Made by a program: the position numbers and the translations under genes | Part shown: piece after piece, positions 25,507-34,666 of the stretch | How positions within the stretch are numbered: the stretch's first letter is position 1 | Layout: every line of letters begins with the position of its first letter | Source: Neglectibacter timonensis | GTDB taxonomy: Bacteria; Bacillota; Clostridia; Oscillospirales; Acutalibacteraceae | DNA length: 64,000 nucleotides | Assembly (NCBI RefSeq): GCF_900048895.1 | Contig: NZ_LT160640.1 | Span: 994,814 to 1,058,813 of the forward strand | Direction: 5' to 3' | The notes under the pieces: model-generated | Databases searched by the model: none | What the model saw: only the letters and a program-made list of their open reading frames with translations | What the model was told of the DNA's origin: nothing

Positions 25507-26694
25507 ATGAAACGACGAGCCTCCATCCCCATTGTTTTGGTTCTGATGTTCTTCCAGCTTATGGCTTCCAACATGGTGCATCCCGTCACCCCTACCTTTT
25601 TCAAGGATCTTTCCATGCCCACTTACCTGTTCGGCGCTGCCTTTGCGGCTATGGCGGTCACACAATTCCTGTTCTGTCCGTTCTGGGGCCGTATGGGCGA
25701 CAGTGTGGGCAGAGTGCGGGTACTGGTCTTCTCCACGCTGGGCTATGCGGTGGGGCAGCTTGCCTTCCTGCTGTCCGGTTCGGTGCCTACCATCTTGTTG
25801 GCACGAATGCTGTCCGGCCTGTTTGCCGCAGGCACCACGGTAAACTTTATGGCCTACATTGCAGACGTCTCTCCAGCCGGCCAGCTGGGACGCAATATGT
25901 CTGTCTGCGCCGCCGTCACTTCTGCAGGCACTGCGGCCGGATACCTGGTGGGCGGCGTCATCGGCGATCTCTCCGTTCATGGCACCTTTCTCGCTCAGAT
26001 TGCCATCCTCTGCACGGTGGCCGCCGGAATCGGCCTGCTGCTCCGGGACGGCCCCGCCTATCAAAAGCAGCCGCTGGCCCTGAAAAGGGCGGCAAACCCC
26101 TTTTCTGCATTCCTGGAAGCCCGCGGGCTGCTCACGCCCAGGGTCTGCGTATTCCTGTTTGTGGTGTTTGCCTCCTGCTTTGCAACCACCTCCTATGACA
26201 ATTCTTTCAATTATTATATTAAGGATCAATTCAGGTTTCCCCCCTCCTATAACGGCCTGATTTATGCCGTGGTAGGACTCATCGGCCTCATTGTCAATTT
26301 CACCCTGGGCCTGCGCATCCAGCGCCGGGAAAACTGCCGGGGCCCATTGGCCATCATCCTCGCGCTCAGCGGATTCACGCTGCTTTCTTCTCTTGCCCTG
26401 TCCCAAATTGCCCCTTTTATCGCCCTGAATATGCTCTTCTATGTTTTCAGCTCCATGTACCTGCCCCTGCAGCAGGCCCTGATCATCCGGGAGGGAAAAG
26501 AGGGAAACGGACAGATTTCCGGAGTATTTTCCTCCGTGCGGGCGATGGGTATGATTGCGGGTTCATTAACCGCCGGATTTTTTTACGGAATTTTCCCGCG
26601 TCTGCCGCTGCTTGTCAGCGCCTGTGCGTTCTTGCTCGCCGGATTGGTATGCCAGATAGGTGCGGTCCATAAAAAAGCGAAAGGCGGAAAATGA
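25507..26694 (+). CDS. Major facilitator superfamily transporter
   Basis: A 395-residue, 12-helix carrier. The loop between helices 2 and 3 carries the MFS motif A variant FWGRMGDSVGRVRVLVFS, and the central cytoplasmic loop is KQPLALKRAANPF. Sequence resembles drug/proton antiporters, but neither substrate nor direction can be assigned. Its stop is separated from the ATG of the YheO-type regulator gene by one base, so the two are cotranscribed and the regulator may govern this carrier or the peptide operon that follows. Confidence 0.88.
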   Translation: MKRRASIPIVLVLMFFQLMASNMVHPVTPTFFKDLSMPTYLFGAAFAAMAVTQFLFCPFWGRMGDSVGRVRVLVFSTLGYAVGQLAFLLSGSVPTILLARMLSGLFAAGTTVNFMAYIADVSPAGQLGRNMSVCAAVTSAGTAAGYLVGGVIGDLSVHGTFLAQIAILCTVAAGIGLLLRDGPAYQKQPLALKRAANPFSAFLEARGLLTPRVCVFLFVVFASCFATTSYDNSFNYYIKDQFRFPPSYNGLIYAVVGLIGLIVNFTLGLRIQRRENCRGPLAIILALSGFTLLSSLALSQIAPFIALNMLFYVFSSMYLPLQQALIIREGKEGNGQISGVFSSVRAMGMIAGSLTAGFFYGIFPRLPLLVSACAFLLAGLVCQIGAVHKKAKGGK

Positions 26695-26695
26695 G

Positions 26696-27328
26696 ATGCA
26701 GAGAAGAGAATTGCTGTTAAGCTACGCCCCTCTGGCAGATTTTATAGCCCGCATGAACGGCGACGGCTGCGAGGCGCTGATCCACGACGTCCGCGACCCT
26801 CTTCACTCCGTTATCTACATCACCCAGCCCACACTGACCGGCAGATCTCTGGGAGACGGCATGACCGACTACGCCGTGGAGCTGGTGGAAAGCCGCCGGT
26901 ATCTGACCGATCCGTTTGTGGTGAATTATGTGGGCGGCTCGCCGGAGCAGATTTTCCGTTCCTCTACCTATTTCATTCGGGATGGAAAGGAACTTGCGGG
27001 CCTTCTCTGCGTCAATATTGATATCAGCAGCATTCTGGAAGCCAGGAAGATTCTGGATCAGGTACTGATTCTGGATCCTGCCCTCCTGGGCCAGGGAAGC
27101 AGGGAAACCTTTTTGTTGGGAAGCTCTGCTGTGGAAAAAATAAACGCCGTATGCGCCCAGTTTGCCGGCGCCCATGCGCCGGAGCGCTGCCCCACGGAAG
27201 TGAAGCGGCGGATCGCCCGTCAGCTGCAGGAATACGGCGTTTTCGAATTGAAGGGACAAGTCAGCGAAGTTGCAAAAAGGCTGGGAGTTTCCGAAAAAAC
27301 CATCTACCGGTATCTGAAGGAAGTTTGA
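26696..27328 (+). CDS. YheO/DauR-type transcriptional regulator
   Basis: A 210-residue regulator. Residues about 10-120 form the YheO-like PAS sensor domain (GCEALIHDVRDPLHSVIYI, then FRSSTYFIRDGKELAGLLCVNID). The last 60 residues hold a helix-turn-helix (VSEVAKRLGVSEKTIYRYLKEV). Relatives such as DauR and DguR respond to D-amino acids or their metabolites and control catabolic genes, often together with a RidA gene. Here the ridA-led peptide operon starts 270 bases downstream, so it is the best candidate regulator of that operon. That is inference from context. Confidence 0.87.
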   Translation: MQRRELLLSYAPLADFIARMNGDGCEALIHDVRDPLHSVIYITQPTLTGRSLGDGMTDYAVELVESRRYLTDPFVVNYVGGSPEQIFRSSTYFIRDGKELAGLLCVNIDISSILEARKILDQVLILDPALLGQGSRETFLLGSSAVEKINAVCAQFAGAHAPERCPTEVKRRIARQLQEYGVFELKGQVSEVAKRLGVSEKTIYRYLKEV

Positions 27329-27461
27329 ATTTTCTTCATGAGATTGAGTATTTTTTCTCAATTTTCGCCGGAATTATCTCACCATATTTTGTAAAATAAT
27401 CGACAATTTTCCGCAATTTATGTGGTAAATTCCCGATTTTACACTTTAGGCAGATAAATTA

Positions 27462-27491
27462 TTGACACTTTATTCTTAAACGTGCTATACT
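27462..27491 (+). promoter_or_regulatory. Promoter of the ridA-dpp peptide operon
   Basis: TTGACA at 27462-27467, 18 bases, TATACT at 27486-27491, in an AT-rich stretch. No other promoter of similar quality was noticed before 38620, so about 11 kb probably depends on it. Confidence 0.7.
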
Positions 27492-27506
27492 TCTATCACA
27501 AACAGC

Positions 27507-27570
27507 AAGGGTGCTGTAAACGTTACGGGAACTTGCGTTTTCGAGCGTTTTCAGCGCCCTTTTCCTTTTC
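27507..27570 (+). terminator. Terminator-like hairpin in the operon leader (possible attenuator)
   Basis: Left arm 27507-27522 pairs with right arm 27546-27561 at 14 of 16 positions and is followed by TTCCTTTTC. It lies between the promoter and the ridA ribosome site, so it could stop transcription before the operon. Confidence 0.55.
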
Positions 27571-27597
27571 ACTATGGAAATTACGGAGGAACAGAAA

Positions 27598-27984
27598 ATG
27601 ATGAAAAAAAAGATTGAGACAAATAACGCCCCTGCAGCGATCGGTCCCTATTCCCAGGCAGTAGAAGCTGGAAATCTGGTATTTGCATCCGGCGCCATCC
27701 CTGTGGAGCCTTCTACCGGAGAATTGGTGGAAGCCAAAATCGAGCTTCAGGCGAGAAAGGCTTTCGACAATTTGAAAGCTGTGCTGGCCGCTGCCGGCTG
27801 CAGCCTCGACGATGTGGTGAAAACCACCGTATTTCTCAGCAATATGGAGGACTTTGCAACGGTCAACGGTATCTATGCCGAATACTTTTCCGGCGAAGTG
27901 CTTCCCGCCCGCTCTGCCATTCAGGTGGCGGCTCTTCCCAAAAAGGCAATGATTGAAATCGAAGCCATCGCCTGCAAGGCCTAA
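27598..27984 (+). CDS. ridA: RidA-family enamine/imine deaminase
   Basis: A 128-residue protein that hydrolyses reactive enamines and imines released by PLP enzymes. APAAIGPYSQAVEAGNLVFASG, GAIPVEPSTG and the C-terminal LPARSAIQVAALPKKAMIEIEAIA are the family signatures, and R in LPARSAIQV is the substrate-binding arginine. GGAGGA lies 8 bases before the ATG at 27598. First gene of a long operon that includes an aminotransferase, whose intermediates it may clear. Confidence 0.96.
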   Translation: MMKKKIETNNAPAAIGPYSQAVEAGNLVFASGAIPVEPSTGELVEAKIELQARKAFDNLKAVLAAAGCSLDDVVKTTVFLSNMEDFATVNGIYAEYFSGEVLPARSAIQVAALPKKAMIEIEAIACKA

Positions 27985-28041
27985 GGTGTACAGCAGAAGC
28001 CGGCCCAAATCCGGAACCGGTGAGAAAGGATGATCAACATT

Positions 28042-29292
28042 ATGCAGCTTCTTTCCAAAGAAAAGGACATTCTCCCCATTCGCGAACAGTATCGTATTTT
28101 TGATGAAATTCTGCTGGACCGCATTCAGAACCTGATGCCCCGCCTGATGCGGGAATGCGGTGTCGATATGTGGCTGGTGATCTGCCGGGAATATGCGGAG
28201 GATCCGGTCTTCAAAACGCTCACTCCCATGCTGGTCAAAAACGCTTCCCGCACCAGCTGCTTTCTGTTCTCGCTGGACGCTCGGGGAAACTATGAGGCGC
28301 TGAGTCTTTCCCGCCCCGATCCCCGGCTCTTCCCCTTCTACAAGCAGGCCTATGATCCAAAACAGGAAAGCCAGTTTGAGGCCATCCGCCGCGCCGTGGA
28401 GGAACGTTCGCCGGAACACGTGGCGGTGAACATCTCGGAAGACTGCGCCCAGGCTGACGGGATGACAAAATATCTATGGGATCAGCTCGTCCCTGTACTG
28501 GACGGAAAAATGGCGGCTGACGACCGGATTGCCATCCGCTGGCTGGAAACCCGCACCCCAAAGGAACTGGAACTCTATCCTTCCGCCTACCGCATTGCCA
28601 TGGACGTCCTGCGGGAGGCTTACTCCCGGGATGTGATCCAGCCCGGCGTCACCACTACCACCGATGTGGAGTGGTTTATCATGCAGCGCATCAACGATAT
28701 GGGGCTGGATGCCTGGTTCTCTCCGGACGTGGACCTGCAGCGCAGAGGCGGCAGCGAGGAACGGATGAGCGGAGTTGTCATCGAAGAGGGCGATCTGCTG
28801 CATACCGACATGGGCCTTACCTATCTGGGCGAGCTCCATACCGATTCCCAGCGTCTGGGCTATGTGCTCCGCAAAGGGGAAACTGAAATCCCCGCAGGGA
28901 TACTGGCAGGCTTTGCCAAGGGCAACCGTTTTCAGGACATTGTCCGCAGCGCGTTTCAAACAGGTCTCACCGGAAACCAGATTTTCGCCAATGCGGTTGC
29001 CCAGGCAAAGGCTGAAGGGCTTCGCCCCATGCTGTACAGCCATCCCATCGGCGTCTACGGCCATGGTGCAGGCCCCAGTATCGGCATGTACGACAACCAG
29101 GGCTTTGTCCCCGGCCACGGCGAAGAAATCATGCATGACGACACCTGTTATGCGCTGGAGCTGAATGTGACTGAGCAGGTACCGGAATGGGATTCCCAGG
29201 ATGTCTGCTTTATGCTGGAGGAAACGATTGCCTTCACCGGCGGTGAAACCCATTTTATGGACGACGGCCGCAGGACCATCATCGCCATCTGA
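28042..29292 (+). CDS. M24-family metallopeptidase (Xaa-Pro peptidase-like), first copy
   Basis: About 416 residues: an N-terminal creatinase-like domain and a C-terminal pita-bread catalytic domain. The five dinuclear metal ligands can be matched: D and D in HTDMGLTYLGELHTDSQ, H in YSHPIGVYGHGAGP, E in ALELNVTEQ and E in CFMLEETIAF. The spacing between the second aspartate and the histidine is normal, but the flanking sequences differ from classical PepP, so it could prefer a special dipeptide. The ATG at 28042 is preferred because AAAGGA abuts the alternative ATG at 28030. Second gene of the peptide operon. Confidence 0.88.
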   Translation: MQLLSKEKDILPIREQYRIFDEILLDRIQNLMPRLMRECGVDMWLVICREYAEDPVFKTLTPMLVKNASRTSCFLFSLDARGNYEALSLSRPDPRLFPFYKQAYDPKQESQFEAIRRAVEERSPEHVAVNISEDCAQADGMTKYLWDQLVPVLDGKMAADDRIAIRWLETRTPKELELYPSAYRIAMDVLREAYSRDVIQPGVTTTTDVEWFIMQRINDMGLDAWFSPDVDLQRRGGSEERMSGVVIEEGDLLHTDMGLTYLGELHTDSQRLGYVLRKGETEIPAGILAGFAKGNRFQDIVRSAFQTGLTGNQIFANAVAQAKAEGLRPMLYSHPIGVYGHGAGPSIGMYDNQGFVPGHGEEIMHDDTCYALELNVTEQVPEWDSQDVCFMLEETIAFTGGETHFMDDGRRTIIAI

Positions 29293-29337
29293 CAGGCGCA
29301 TCCAGACCGATTTACTATCAGGAAGCGAGGGCTTTTT

Positions 29338-30567
29338 GTGTACGATGTAAAACAAAAAATGAACCCAGGGTTCCGCTGCCTGCAGGGCGGTCTCTTTTCC
29401 GCCGTCTCCAAAGCAGACGTAGGCAATGTGGCCGATGAGATGCAGAAGCGGGGCGTAGACATGCTCAGCTGGGCAGATCCTTTTATGCCGGACGCCGTCA
29501 TGCCGGAACACGTAAGGCAGAAAGCGCTGGAACAGATTCAGGAAGGAAAGGCAGTACATTACACCACCCCCATCGGCAGCAGCGAACTCAAAGCGGCTAT
29601 TGCAGAAAAACTCCGCCGTTTTAACGGCTTTCAGGTAGATCCGGAACGCAATATCCTAATCACCCCGGGTTCCGATTCCGGGCTCCTGTTCGCCATGATG
29701 CCCTTTCTTTGCCCGGGGGATGAGGTTTTGGTGCCGGATCCCAGCTATCCCAGCAATTTCCTCAATCCCCAGCTGTTAGGGGCAAGGGCTGTTTCCGTGC
29801 CTCTTCTGGAGTCGGAAAACTTTGCTTTGGATTTGGAAGCCTTCCGGGAAAAGGCAACGCCCAGAACGAAAATGGTGCTTCTGACCAATCCGAACAACCC
29901 CACCGGCACTGTTTTCACCCGCAGCCAGCTCACTGCCCTTGCGGAATTCATCGTAGAGCGCGACTTGATTCTGGTAGTAGATCAGGCCTTTGAAGACAGC
30001 GTTTTCGACGGGCGGGAAATGGTGAGTATGGCCTCTCTTCCCGGGATGTGGGAACGTACCGTCTCTGTGTTCTCCGTCTCCAAGGGAATGGGGCTCAGCG
30101 GCCTTCGGGTGGGCTATCTCGTTGCGGACGACCGAATTATGGACGTTCTCTTCGGCTGCGCAGTCAACGTGATCGGCGCCACCAACACGGCGTTTCAGGC
30201 GGCAGCTGTGGAAGCTTTCCGCAATCCGGATTTTATCCAGGAGTATAATGAGATCTTTGACCGCCGCAGGAAGAGAGTGTTCGAACTGCTCAGCGGTATT
30301 CCCGGCGTCAGGCTGAGCCTGCCGGAAAGCGCTTTTCTCACCTGGATCGACGTAAGTGCCCTGGGAACTGCCCCGGAGGTAGCGGCCTATCTGCTGGAGC
30401 ACGCCAAAGTGTTCGTCAACGACGGCACTCCTTATGGGACATTGGGTGCGGGACATCTCCGCATCGTCCACGGCTGTTTCCGGGATGACCAGCGTGTCTA
30501 TGCTGCAGTGGAAAGAATCCGCCATGCCCTGCTGGAACTGGGACGAAAAAAAGGGATTTCCCACTAA
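29338..30567 (+). CDS. Class I/II PLP-dependent aminotransferase
   Basis: A 409-residue aminotransferase of fold type I. PDPSYPSNF and NPNNPTGTVF are the substrate and cofactor loops, VVDQAFEDSVF holds the PLP-pyridine aspartate, and the Schiff-base lysine is in SVSKGMGLSGLRVGY. The phosphate-binding arginine and the C-terminal HLRIVHGCF arginine for the substrate carboxylate are present. The start is a GTG at 29338 behind a GCGAGG site. Within a peptide-degrading operon it probably deaminates a released amino acid. Which one is unknown. Confidence 0.9.
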   Translation: MYDVKQKMNPGFRCLQGGLFSAVSKADVGNVADEMQKRGVDMLSWADPFMPDAVMPEHVRQKALEQIQEGKAVHYTTPIGSSELKAAIAEKLRRFNGFQVDPERNILITPGSDSGLLFAMMPFLCPGDEVLVPDPSYPSNFLNPQLLGARAVSVPLLESENFALDLEAFREKATPRTKMVLLTNPNNPTGTVFTRSQLTALAEFIVERDLILVVDQAFEDSVFDGREMVSMASLPGMWERTVSVFSVSKGMGLSGLRVGYLVADDRIMDVLFGCAVNVIGATNTAFQAAAVEAFRNPDFIQEYNEIFDRRRKRVFELLSGIPGVRLSLPESAFLTWIDVSALGTAPEVAAYLLEHAKVFVNDGTPYGTLGAGHLRIVHGCFRDDQRVYAAVERIRHALLELGRKKGISH

Positions 30568-30648
30568 GGAACGCTCTCCTTCCCCCAGAAAGGGCTGTGC
30601 TTCGATCAGAGATACGACAACTTATTTCTTATTGTGGAGGTATGGAAC

Positions 30649-31767
30649 ATGGATCAGGACCAGAGAGCCGGCAAGCTGGCTCATACGCTTGTCACCTATT
30701 CGCTGAAGGTAAAACCCGGAGAAAAGGTACTGATTGAGACCAGGGGCGCGGACCTTCCCTTTACCGCGGATCTCATCAAAGAGGTCTACGCTGCAGGCGG
30801 GCTCCCCTTTCTGAGCATCAAATACCCCTATCTGGAAAGGGAAATCATGAACGGCTGCACCGGGGAGCAGATGGACCTGCTCTACCGCCTGGAAGCCGAC
30901 CGTATGCATGAGATGGACTGCTATATCGGCATCCGCCTGCCGGAAAACGCCTATGAGGAAAACGGCGTCCCCCTGGCCCAGGTGGAATGCTACAACAACC
31001 GGTACGATTACAAGCTGCTGATGGAAGACCGGGTGCCCGGAACCCGCTGGGTGGTGCTCCGGTATCCTACCCCGGCCATGGCCCAGGCCGCCCAGATGTC
31101 CACCGCGCAGTTTACGGATTTTTACTTTGACGTGTGCACGCTGGACTATGCACGCATGTCCAAAGCGATGGATCCCCTCAAAGAGCTGATGGACCGTACG
31201 GATAAAGTCCGCATCACCGCCAAGGATACCGACCTCACCTTCTCCATCAAGGGAATCGGCGGCGTAAAATGTGACGGCCTGTGCAACATTCCCGACGGTG
31301 AGGTCTATTCCGCCCCGGTCATCGACTCCGTCAACGGCTTCATCACTTACAATACCCCTTCCCTGGTGGACGGCTTCAGCTTTGAGAACATCCGGTTGGA
31401 ATTTGAGAACGGAAAAATCGTAAAAGCCACGGCCAACAACACAGAACGTCTCAACGCCATTCTGGACACAGACGAGGGAGCCCGCTATATCGGAGAGTTC
31501 GCAATCGGCGTCAACCCCTATGTGCTCAAGCCTATGAACGAGACCCTTTTCGACGAAAAGATTATGGGCAGCCTGCACTTCACCCCAGGAAACTGTGTGG
31601 AGGGCTGCGAAAACGGGAACCGTTCCAAGGTTCACTGGGATCTGGTTCTCATTCAAACGCCCGAATGGGGCGGCGGCGAAATCTATTTTGACGGCGTGGC
31701 CATCCGGAAGGATGGACGTTTCGTTCCGGACGCGCTGCAGGCGCTGAATCCGGAAAACCTCAGATAG
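30649..31767 (+). CDS. M29-family aminopeptidase
   Basis: A 372-residue leucyl-type metallo-aminopeptidase of the PepS/AmpS/thermophilic aminopeptidase T family. KLAHTLVTYSLKVKPGEKVLI is the typical opening, and NIPDGEVYSAPVIDSVNG carries a metal-ligand glutamate. GEFAIGVNP, the histidine in LHFTPGN and SKVHWDLVLIQ complete the metal site. GGAGG lies 8 bases before the ATG at 30649. It would release N-terminal amino acids from imported peptides in the cytoplasm. Confidence 0.92.
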   Translation: MDQDQRAGKLAHTLVTYSLKVKPGEKVLIETRGADLPFTADLIKEVYAAGGLPFLSIKYPYLEREIMNGCTGEQMDLLYRLEADRMHEMDCYIGIRLPENAYEENGVPLAQVECYNNRYDYKLLMEDRVPGTRWVVLRYPTPAMAQAAQMSTAQFTDFYFDVCTLDYARMSKAMDPLKELMDRTDKVRITAKDTDLTFSIKGIGGVKCDGLCNIPDGEVYSAPVIDSVNGFITYNTPSLVDGFSFENIRLEFENGKIVKATANNTERLNAILDTDEGARYIGEFAIGVNPYVLKPMNETLFDEKIMGSLHFTPGNCVEGCENGNRSKVHWDLVLIQTPEWGGGEIYFDGVAIRKDGRFVPDALQALNPENLR

Positions 31768-31782
31768 AAGGGAGAGCTTTCC

Positions 31783-32700
31783 ATGGTCAAATACACCCTC
31801 AAGCGGCTTCTGATGGCAGTTGTGACGCTCTGGGTCATTATCACCATGACCTTCGTGCTCATGCATGCCATTCCCGGCAATCCCTTTGCCGATGAAAAGC
31901 GTATCCAGCCGGAGATCATGGCCAATCTGAACGCCAAATACGGCCTCGACAAACCTCTTATTGAGCAGTACGGCATCTATATGTCCAATCTGGTCCGGGG
32001 CGATTTCGGCGTCTCCCTGAAATATCAGAACCGCACGGTGAACAGCCTGATTGCCCAGGGCTTTCCGGTTTCCATGACACTGGGCGCAGCCGCCTGCCTT
32101 ATTGGCATTGGGATTGGTATTCTGTTCGGGATCATAGCGGGCATTAACCGCGGAAGGCTGCCGGACTATGCGGTTATCATCCTGTCTATCCTCGGCGTCT
32201 CGGTGCCTTCCTTTGTGTTTGCCAGCATTTTCCAATACATCTTTGGCGCCAAGCTGCAGTGGGCTCCTGTGGCGGGCTGGGGTGCGCCGGTCTTCCTGAT
32301 CTTGCCCACTCTGGCGCTTGGTCTCCGGATGATCGCCTACATCGCCCGGATGATGCGCACCAGCATGCTGGACGTGCTCAGTCAGGACTACATCAAAACG
32401 GCCCGGGCCAAGGGCCTCACCGAAGGGCAGGTCATACGGCGTCACACCATCCGCAATGCCATCACCCCCATCATTACGGTGGCAGGCGTCATGGTAGCGG
32501 GCACCCTGGTGGGTTCCTTTGTCATCGAAAACATATTCAACATTCCCGGCATGGGAAAATACCTGGTCAACGCCGTGAAGGACAGCGATTATACCGTTAT
32601 CCTGGGCATGACCGCCTTCTATGCCATGATTCTAGTCGCCGTCACCTTCGTGGTGGATATCCTGTATGTCATCGTGGATCCCCGCGTCAAGCTGGACTGA
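31783..32700 (+). CDS. dppB: Dipeptide/oligopeptide ABC transporter permease, DppB-like
   Basis: A 305-residue inner-membrane permease with about six membrane helices. The N-terminal TLKRLLMAVVTLWVIITMTF and the coupling loop near residue 205 (DYIKTARAKGLTEGQVIRRH) are hallmarks of the DppB/OppB group. It ends with VDPRVKLD, as DppB does. AAGGGAGAG precedes the ATG. First of four contiguous transporter genes; dppA lies five kilobases on, after a peptidase gene. Confidence 0.95.
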   Translation: MVKYTLKRLLMAVVTLWVIITMTFVLMHAIPGNPFADEKRIQPEIMANLNAKYGLDKPLIEQYGIYMSNLVRGDFGVSLKYQNRTVNSLIAQGFPVSMTLGAAACLIGIGIGILFGIIAGINRGRLPDYAVIILSILGVSVPSFVFASIFQYIFGAKLQWAPVAGWGAPVFLILPTLALGLRMIAYIARMMRTSMLDVLSQDYIKTARAKGLTEGQVIRRHTIRNAITPIITVAGVMVAGTLVGSFVIENIFNIPGMGKYLVNAVKDSDYTVILGMTAFYAMILVAVTFVVDILYVIVDPRVKLD

Positions 32701-32718
32701 GGAAAGGAGGAAGCTCTG

Positions 32719-33636
32719 ATGAAAGAATTAACTCAGGAACTGTTCCTCCCTGTGGGGAAAAACCCGGACAACGCAAACCGTATCACCCGCCCTACCACCA
32801 CCTATTTCAAGGATGCCTGGCGCAGGCTGAAGCAGAACAAGATCGCCATCTCTTCCCTGATTCTGCTGGCGTTAATCCTGCTGATGGCTATTTTCGCCCC
32901 TCTGTTTTCCCAATATGACTACAGCTCCCAGGATATGTTTGCCGTCAACCAATGGCCCAGCGCTGAACACTGGTTCGGTACCGACAGCCTGGGCCGCGAC
33001 CTCTTTGTACGCTGCTGGTCCGGCGCGCAGGTCTCCCTGTTTATCGCCTTTGTTTCCACTATGGTCAACGTGTTGATCGGCATTGTGTACGGTGGTATTT
33101 CCGGCTATTTCGGCGGCCGTGTGGACATGGTGATGATGCGTTTGGTTGAGATCATTTACTCGGTGCCTGACCTGCTTTGGGTCATCCTGCTGATGGTGGT
33201 CATGGGGCCGGGACTTCATACCATTATCATAGCCATTTCCATCACCGGCTGGGGGTCTATGGCCAGAATCGTGCGGGGCCAGGTGCTACAGCTCAAGCAG
33301 AGCGAATACGTGATGGCTGCCCGCACCTTGGGCGCCGGCGGAGGACGGATCATCCGTAAGCACTTAATCCCCAATACCATGGGCCCCATCATCATCGAAC
33401 TGACTTTTTCCATTCCCAGCGCCATTTTCACCGAGGCAACCCTGAGCTATCTGAGCCTGGGCGTGCCTGTGCCTCTGGCCAGCTGGGGCACGCTTGCCAA
33501 CGAGGGCGCCCGTGTCCTGCAGCTGATGCCCTACCAGATTCTGTTCCCCGCACTGCTTCTGTCCCTGACCATGCTGGGCTTCAACCTGCTGGGAGATGGG
33601 CTGCGGGATGCGCTGGACCCCAAACTGAGAAGATAA
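32719..33636 (+). CDS. dppC: Dipeptide/oligopeptide ABC transporter permease, DppC-like
   Basis: A 305-residue partner permease. The OppC N-terminal segment (TTTYFKDAWRRLKQNKIAI), the HWFGTDSLGRDLFVRCWSGA block and the coupling loop SEYVMAARTLGAGGGRIIRKH are diagnostic. The end GLRDALDPKLRR is typical of DppC. GGAAAGGAGG precedes the start, 18 bases after dppB. Forms the channel with DppB. Confidence 0.95.
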   Translation: MKELTQELFLPVGKNPDNANRITRPTTTYFKDAWRRLKQNKIAISSLILLALILLMAIFAPLFSQYDYSSQDMFAVNQWPSAEHWFGTDSLGRDLFVRCWSGAQVSLFIAFVSTMVNVLIGIVYGGISGYFGGRVDMVMMRLVEIIYSVPDLLWVILLMVVMGPGLHTIIIAISITGWGSMARIVRGQVLQLKQSEYVMAARTLGAGGGRIIRKHLIPNTMGPIIIELTFSIPSAIFTEATLSYLSLGVPVPLASWGTLANEGARVLQLMPYQILFPALLLSLTMLGFNLLGDGLRDALDPKLRR

Positions 33637-33649
33637 AGGAGAACATTCC

Positions 33650-34666
33650 ATGAGTGAAGCATTGCTGAAAATTGACGATCTGCATGTCTCCTTTGCAACC
33701 TATGCCGGAAAGGTGCAGGCCGTCCGCGGCGTGGACCTCTCACTGGAGAAGGGGGAAATTGTAGCGGTAGTCGGGGAATCCGGCTGCGGAAAAAGCGTTA
33801 CCGCTCAGACTATCATCCGTCTGAACCCCTCCCCACCCTGCAGTATTGACGGCGGCAGCATCCTCTTCCAGGGCACAGACCTGACAAGCCTGCCGATCAA
33901 GGAAATCCGCAAACTGCGGGGCAGTAAAATCGGGATGATCTTTCAGGATCCCATGACCTCCCTGGACCCTACGAAGCAGGTGGGAACTCAGATCATCGAG
34001 GCGATACGCCGCCATGAAAAAGTGAGTAAAAAGGAAGCCTTCGCCCGTTCCGTGGAGATGCTGGAACTGGTGGGCATCTCCAACCCTGTGGAGCGCATGA
34101 AGCAATATCCCCATGAATTTTCCGGCGGTATGCGGCAGCGTGCGATGATTGCTATGGCGCTGGTTTGCCATCCTGAACTCCTGATCGCCGACGAGCCCAC
34201 CACCGCTTTGGACGTGACCATACAGGCACAAATTGTGGACCTGCTGCTCTCCCTGCGGGAAAAGCTGGGCACCTCCATTCTCATCATCACCCACGATATG
34301 GGCGTTGTGGCCGATATCGCCGACAGGGTCACAATCATGTATGCCGGCATGGTGGTGGAGTCCGGTACAGTGGAGGAAATTTTCTACAACCCTCGCCATC
34401 CCTATACCTGGGGCCTCCTGAAATCCATTCCGAAGCCCGGCGTCAATGGGAAGGAGAGGCTCATCCCTATCGATGGAACGCCGCCCGATCTTCTGGACCC
34501 TCCTGTGGGATGCCCCTTTGCGGATCGCTGCGACTATGCAATGGCCGTCTGCCGGGAACAAATGCCGGAGACCACACAGCTTTCCGACACCCATCAAACG
34601 CGCTGCTGGCTCCGGCATCAGCTGGCGCCTAAAATCAAAAATCCAATCACAGGGAGGGAAGACTGA
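33650..34666 (+). CDS. dppD: Dipeptide/oligopeptide ABC transporter ATPase, DppD-like
   Basis: A 338-residue ATPase with Walker A GESGCGKSVTAQT, signature FSGGMRQRAMIAMAL, Walker B LLIADEPTTALDV and H-loop ITHDMGVV. The C-terminal oligopeptide-transporter domain keeps the cysteine cluster seen in DppD/OppD (GCPFADRCDYAMAVC). In some homologues this binds an iron-sulfur cluster. The stop shares a base with the dppF start (TGATG), implying coupled synthesis of the two ATPases. Confidence 0.95.
   Translation: MSEALLKIDDLHVSFATYAGKVQAVRGVDLSLEKGEIVAVVGESGCGKSVTAQTIIRLNPSPPCSIDGGSILFQGTDLTSLPIKEIRKLRGSKIGMIFQDPMTSLDPTKQVGTQIIEAIRRHEKVSKKEAFARSVEMLELVGISNPVERMKQYPHEFSGGMRQRAMIAMALVCHPELLIADEPTTALDVTIQAQIVDLLLSLREKLGTSILIITHDMGVVADIADRVTIMYAGMVVESGTVEEIFYNPRHPYTWGLLKSIPKPGVNGKERLIPIDGTPPDLLDPPVGCPFADRCDYAMAVCREQMPETTQLSDTHQTRCWLRHQLAPKIKNPITGRED

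Noticed and set aside
30622-32445. A 607-codon minus-strand frame opposite the M29 and dppB genes
   Set aside because: Shadow of two clear conserved genes. GC-rich third positions keep the opposite frame open.
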